This document shows positions 7,490-9,913 of a stretch of 9,913 nucleotides of DNA, piece by piece. The notes beneath the pieces were generated by a model. The model ran no database searches. It saw only the letters and a program-made list of their open reading frames with translations, and had not been told where the DNA came from. This DNA comes from Candidatus Gallibacteroides avistercoris. GTDB lineage: Bacteria > Bacteroidota > Bacteroidia > Bacteroidales > CHK158-818. The position numbers and the translations under genes are program-made. The number at the start of each line of letters is the position of its first letter. Position 1 is the first letter of the stretch. The DNA is taken from the NCBI GenBank assembly GCA_018714665.1, contig DVNA01000206.1, positions 1-9,913 of the forward strand, given 5' to 3'.

Positions 7490-7759
7490 ATGAACATTAA
7501 ACCATTAGCTGACAGAGTGTTGGTTAAACCAGCCGCAGCAGAAGAAAAAACAGTAAGCGGAATTATCATTCCCGATTCAGCCAAAGAAAAACCTTTAAAA
7601 GGCGAAGTTATCGCTACCGGTAACGGAACAAAAGACGAAGAGATGGTGGTAAAAAAAGGCGACAACGTACTGTATGGCAAATACGCCGGTACTGAAATCG
7701 AATTGGAAGGTACTACTTACCTTATCATGCGTCAATCAGACATTTTGGCAATCATTTAA
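7490..7759 (+). CDS. groES: Co-chaperonin GroES (Cpn10)
   Basis: This 89-residue protein is the heptameric lid of the GroEL folding chamber in the cytoplasm. It opens with the family signature NIKPLADRVLVKP, which is followed by the mobile loop with its GIIIPDSAKEKP segment (about residues 23-35) that docks onto GroEL. The beta-barrel follows, with KKGDNVLYGKYAGTEIE at about 55-71 and the C-terminal YLIMRQSDILAII. The length is slightly below the 94-97 residues of many proteobacterial GroES proteins but normal for Bacteroidota. The ATG is preceded by an A-rich stretch without Shine-Dalgarno. groEL follows after 31 bases in the same operon. The inverted repeat at 7422-7447 is the best candidate for its control element. 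Confidence 0.98.
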   Translation: MNIKPLADRVLVKPAAAEEKTVSGIIIPDSAKEKPLKGEVIATGNGTKDEEMVVKKGDNVLYGKYAGTEIELEGTTYLIMRQSDILAII

Positions 7760-7790
7760 TCTCGTTTAATCCAAAAAATTTTATTATATC

Positions 7791-9428
7791 ATGGCAAAAG
7801 AAATCAAATTTAATATCGATGCGCGCGACGAACTCAAAAAAGGCGTTGATGCATTGGCAAATGCTGTAAAAGTAACCTTAGGCCCGAAAGGTCGTAACGT
7901 TATTATCGACAAGCGTTTCGGAGCTCCCCATATCACCAAGGACGGTGTTACCGTAGCCAAAGAGATAGAATTGGAAGACTCTTTCCAGAACATGGGAGCC
8001 CAATTGGTAAAAGAAGTAGCCTCCAAAACCGGAGATGACGCCGGAGACGGAACAACTACGGCTACCGTATTGGCTCAATCGATCATTACTGTGGGATTGA
8101 AAAACGTTGCTGCCGGTGCTAACCCGATGGATTTGAAACGCGGTATCGACAAAGCCGTTGCCGTTGTAGTGGATGGTATTGCCAAACAAGCTCAGGAAGT
8201 GGGCGACGACATCGCCAAAATCGAATCCGTAGCCCGTATCTCTGCCAACAACGACAGCGAAATAGGTGCTCTTATTGCCGAAGCCATGGGCAAAGTGAAA
8301 AAAGAGGGCGTTATTACCGTTGAAGCTGCCAAAGGTACCGATACTACGGTAGATGTAGTGGAAGGTATGCAATTCGACAGAGGATATATCTCTCCCTATT
8401 TCGTAACCGATACGGAAAAGATGGAATGTGAAATGGAAAATCCGCACATCCTGATCTACGACAAGAAAATCTCTTCTCTCAAAGAGATGCTTCCTATTCT
8501 GGAACCGGCTGCACAGTCAGGCCGTCCGCTGTTGATCATTGCAGAAGATGTCGATAGCGAAGCGTTGGCTACATTGGTGGTAAACCGTCTGCGCGGCTCT
8601 TTGAAAATCTGTGCCGTGAAAGCTCCGGGATTCGGCGACCGTCGTAAAGAAATGCTCGAAGATATTGCCATCCTGACAGGTGGTACGGTAATTACCGAAG
8701 ACAAAGGTATCAAACTGGAAGGTGCTACCATGGATATGCTGGGAACCGCTGAAAAAGTTACCGTAAACAAAGACAATACCACGATTGTAAACGGTGCCGG
8801 CGACAAAGATGCCATCCAAGCCCGTATCAACCAGATCAAGGCTCAGATGGAAACTACCAAATCCGATTATGACAAAGAAAAACTGCAAGAACGTTTGGCC
8901 AAAATGGCAGGCGGCGTAGCCGTTCTTTACATCGGTGCTCCCTCTGAGGTTGAAATGAAAGAAAAGAAAGACCGTGTAGATGACGCATTGAGCGCAACGC
9001 GTGCTGCCATTGCCGAAGGTATCGTACCGGGTGGTGGTGTTGCCTATATCCGTTGTATCGACGCTCTCGAAACGTTGAAAGGTGAAAACGAAGACGAAAC
9101 AACCGGTATCGAAATCGTAAAACGTGCCATCGAAGAACCTCTGCGTCAGATCGTAGCCAATGCGGGTAAAGAAGGTGCCGTTGTAGTACAGAAAGTAAAA
9201 GAAGGAAAAGCTGACTTCGGATATAACGCCCGCAAGGATGAATACGAAAACTTCTTTGCCGCAGGTGTTATCGACCCTGCCAAAGTTACCCGTGTAGCAT
9301 TGGAAAACGCCGCTTCTATCGCCGGTATGTTCTTGACAACCGAATGTGTTATTGCCGACAAGAAAGAAGAAGTTCCCGCTCCTAACGCCGGAGGTCCCGG
9401 TATGGGAGGAATGGGCGGTATGATGTAA
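7791..9428 (+). CDS. groEL: Chaperonin GroEL (Cpn60)
   Basis: This full-length 545-residue protein is the 60-kDa chaperonin subunit, which forms the double seven-membered ring that folds proteins with ATP and GroES. The N-terminal equatorial domain has VTLGPKGRNVIIDKRFGAP (about 28-46) and the ATP-binding GDGTTTATVLAQ (about 85-96, with the metal-binding aspartate D86). The apical domain spans the middle, including the YISPYFVTD segment that begins it. The returning equatorial domain shows DDALSATRAAIAEGIVPGGG, including the ATP-hydrolysis aspartate. The tail ends in the GGM-rich repeat GGPGMGGMGGMM typical of Group I chaperonins. Nothing is truncated or frameshifted. It is the second gene of the groESL operon and is closed by two consecutive hairpin terminators. 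Confidence 0.99.
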   Translation: MAKEIKFNIDARDELKKGVDALANAVKVTLGPKGRNVIIDKRFGAPHITKDGVTVAKEIELEDSFQNMGAQLVKEVASKTGDDAGDGTTTATVLAQSIITVGLKNVAAGANPMDLKRGIDKAVAVVVDGIAKQAQEVGDDIAKIESVARISANNDSEIGALIAEAMGKVKKEGVITVEAAKGTDTTVDVVEGMQFDRGYISPYFVTDTEKMECEMENPHILIYDKKISSLKEMLPILEPAAQSGRPLLIIAEDVDSEALATLVVNRLRGSLKICAVKAPGFGDRRKEMLEDIAILTGGTVITEDKGIKLEGATMDMLGTAEKVTVNKDNTTIVNGAGDKDAIQARINQIKAQMETTKSDYDKEKLQERLAKMAGGVAVLYIGAPSEVEMKEKKDRVDDALSATRAAIAEGIVPGGGVAYIRCIDALETLKGENEDETTGIEIVKRAIEEPLRQIVANAGKEGAVVVQKVKEGKADFGYNARKDEYENFFAAGVIDPAKVTRVALENAASIAGMFLTTECVIADKKEEVPAPNAGGPGMGGMGGMM

Positions 9429-9464
9429 AATCAACCCTCTTTCTTATAAGAGATTATAGATTAC

Positions 9465-9502
9465 AAAAAATGACAGTCCGATTTTTCTGGCTGTCATTTT
9501 TT
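9465..9502 (+). terminator. groEL terminator, first hairpin
   Basis: AAAAAATGACAG at 9465-9476 pairs perfectly with CTGTCATTTTTT at 9491-9502 around a 14-base loop. The stem ends in a T-run, as expected for intrinsic termination, and begins 37 bases after the groEL stop. The A-run on the left means it could also act on the reverse strand. Confidence 0.88.
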
Positions 9503-9507
9503 ATATA

Positions 9508-9542
9508 ATAAAACCTGTGTCATATTTTGGCACAGGTTTTAT
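9508..9542. terminator. Second hairpin, tandem terminator
   Basis: The arm 9508-9521 pairs with 9529-9542 around the loop at 9522-9528. The core AAAACCTGTG is exactly matched by CACAGGTTTT, with one G-U pair nearer the loop. It follows the first hairpin by only 5 bases. It has an A-run on one side and a T-run on the other, so it could serve as a backup for groESL or block reverse-strand transcription from the right. Confidence 0.75.
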
Positions 9543-9604
9543 GTTTTATTCGCCGAGAGAGAGAGGGAGGTTCTTTCCTTACAGACCCGTTCATCCATCT
9601 CGTT

Positions 9605-9736
9605 ATGGATAGCTGTCGCCTTCTATCAATCCCCCATTTGCGGGACGATATACCGCCCGAATACGAAGAGGTTCCGTCCGGAGAGCTTTCCCCCATGAAC
9701 TGGCAGCTCCTAAACTGGGATCATAGTATTGATTAA
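9605..9736 (+). CDS. Unrecognised 43-codon reading frame, possibly not a gene
   Basis: An ATG-started frame of 43 codons runs between the groEL terminators and the putative insertion-sequence end. I recognise no family. The product would be acidic and proline-rich at its centre (PPEYEEVPSGELSP), without a signal peptide or membrane segment. The frame stays open upstream to a TTG at 9527, but that start lies inside the terminator hairpin. No ribosome-binding or promoter signal is evident. The surrounding ~180 bases are more GC-rich than the neighbouring intergenic DNA. It could be a remnant of a gene disrupted by the mobile element, or chance. Confidence 0.15.
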   Translation: MDSCRLLSIPHLRDDIPPEYEEVPSGELSPMNWQLLNWDHSID

Positions 9737-9851
9737 TTCCGCTCGGTTTATGCACTAGTGTCCGGAGAAAAATTCTCCGACAAGGGTTTAATTATTAAAC
9801 ATCAATAAGTTATAAGCATTAGAAAATTTTTCGATTAGAACATCAGTAACT

Positions 9852-9881
9852 TTGCGGTAGCCATCAAGAGGTTATCCGCAA
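9852..9881 (+). promoter_or_regulatory. Hairpin abutting the transposase start codon
   Basis: TTGCGGTAGC at 9852-9861 pairs with 9871-9881, with one bulged T at 9875 and one G-U pair, enclosing a nine-base loop. The stem ends three bases before the ATG at 9885. In several insertion sequences a hairpin like this hides the translation start in transcripts that read in from outside. That function is inferred here. Confidence 0.4.
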
Positions 9882-9884
9882 GCC

Positions 9885-9913
9885 ATGAACAAAGGAAAAA
9901 CAATCTTCGCTCA
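9885..9913 (+). CDS. Transposase N-terminus, partial (IS4-type with DUF4372-like start suspected)
   Basis: Only the first nine codons and two bases of a tenth are present: MNKGKTIFA, then a codon starting CA, truncated by the window edge. From memory, this opening (MNxGKxxFAQ) is typical of Bacteroidota IS4-family transposases with an N-terminal DUF4372 domain and a C-terminal DDE catalytic domain. The match is short, so the call rests partly on context: the preceding non-coding stretch contains nested dyads, including a hairpin whose right arm ends three bases before this ATG. If correct, it would encode a cut-and-paste transposase of about 380-400 residues. Confidence 0.6.

Larger units (their letters stand above)
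9754..9913 (+). mobile_element. Probable left end of an insertion sequence (right part outside window)
   Basis: The window ends within the start of a probable transposase gene. The preceding ~130 bases are non-coding and rich in dyads: CGGAGAA/TTCTCCG at 9763-9779, GTTTAAT/ATTAAAC at 9786-9800, and a bulged stem at 9852-9881. This is what the left end of an insertion sequence looks like. The exact tip is not determined. I place it near 9754, just before the GTGTCCGG segment, because the composition changes there. The right end, terminal inverted repeats and target duplication cannot be checked here. Confidence 0.5.

Noticed and set aside
8517..9434. A 305-codon open frame antisense to groEL
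   Set aside because: It lies wholly inside a certain groEL and ends at its 3' end. Its composition (rich in F, G, T and S) is what the complement of a chaperonin reading frame gives, and no domain is recognisable.

Overview
The window looks like a chromosomal segment of a gut-type Bacteroidota, most likely order Bacteroidales. Four signs point there. There are no Shine-Dalgarno sequences before the genes. A -33/-7 promoter of the Bacteroidota type (TTG, 19 bases, TAATTTTG) lies upstream of the reverse-strand gene. A Tat-exported Gfo/Idh/MocA oxidoreductase is paired with a secreted HEAT-repeat/DUF1080 protein. The window ends in a transposase start of a type I know from this phylum. I cannot name a genus from the sequence alone.

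Layout, left to right. (1) Positions 1-843 hold the 3' part of a phosphohexomutase, probably glmM, closed by a hairpin terminator at 859-909. (2) Positions 1100-5762 hold a two-gene forward operon with a 19-base gap: a 419-residue oxidoreductase with a twin-arginine signal, then an 1127-residue exported protein with a long alpha-helical repeat region and two tandem DUF1080 domains. (3) A near-perfect bidirectional terminator at 5788-5825 separates this operon from a convergent reverse-strand gene at 5883-6953. That gene encodes a secreted choloylglycine hydrolase/penicillin V acylase-family enzyme with its own promoter. (4) An AT-rich gap of about 535 bases follows. It carries that promoter and, just before groES, a 9-base inverted repeat that resembles CIRCE in geometry but not in sequence. 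(5) groES and groEL occupy 7490-9428, followed by two tandem hairpin terminators. (6) The last ~450 bases hold a small orphan reading frame and what appears to be the left end of an insertion sequence. It has several nested dyads and the first ten codons of a transposase, cut by the window edge.

How the genes may work together. The oxidoreductase and the DUF1080 protein are both predicted to be exported, and their families are linked to 3-keto-sugar chemistry. In that scheme a dehydrogenase oxidises C3 of a glycoside and a DUF1080 enzyme then cleaves the 3-keto-glycoside without a classical glycoside hydrolase. A periplasmic oxidation-then-cleavage pair is therefore the most interesting hypothesis here. 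The acylase would act in the same compartment on amide-linked substrates such as bile-salt conjugates, penicillin V or acyl-homoserine lactones, but it is separately transcribed. glmM (cell-wall precursor synthesis) and groESL (protein folding) are housekeeping genes.
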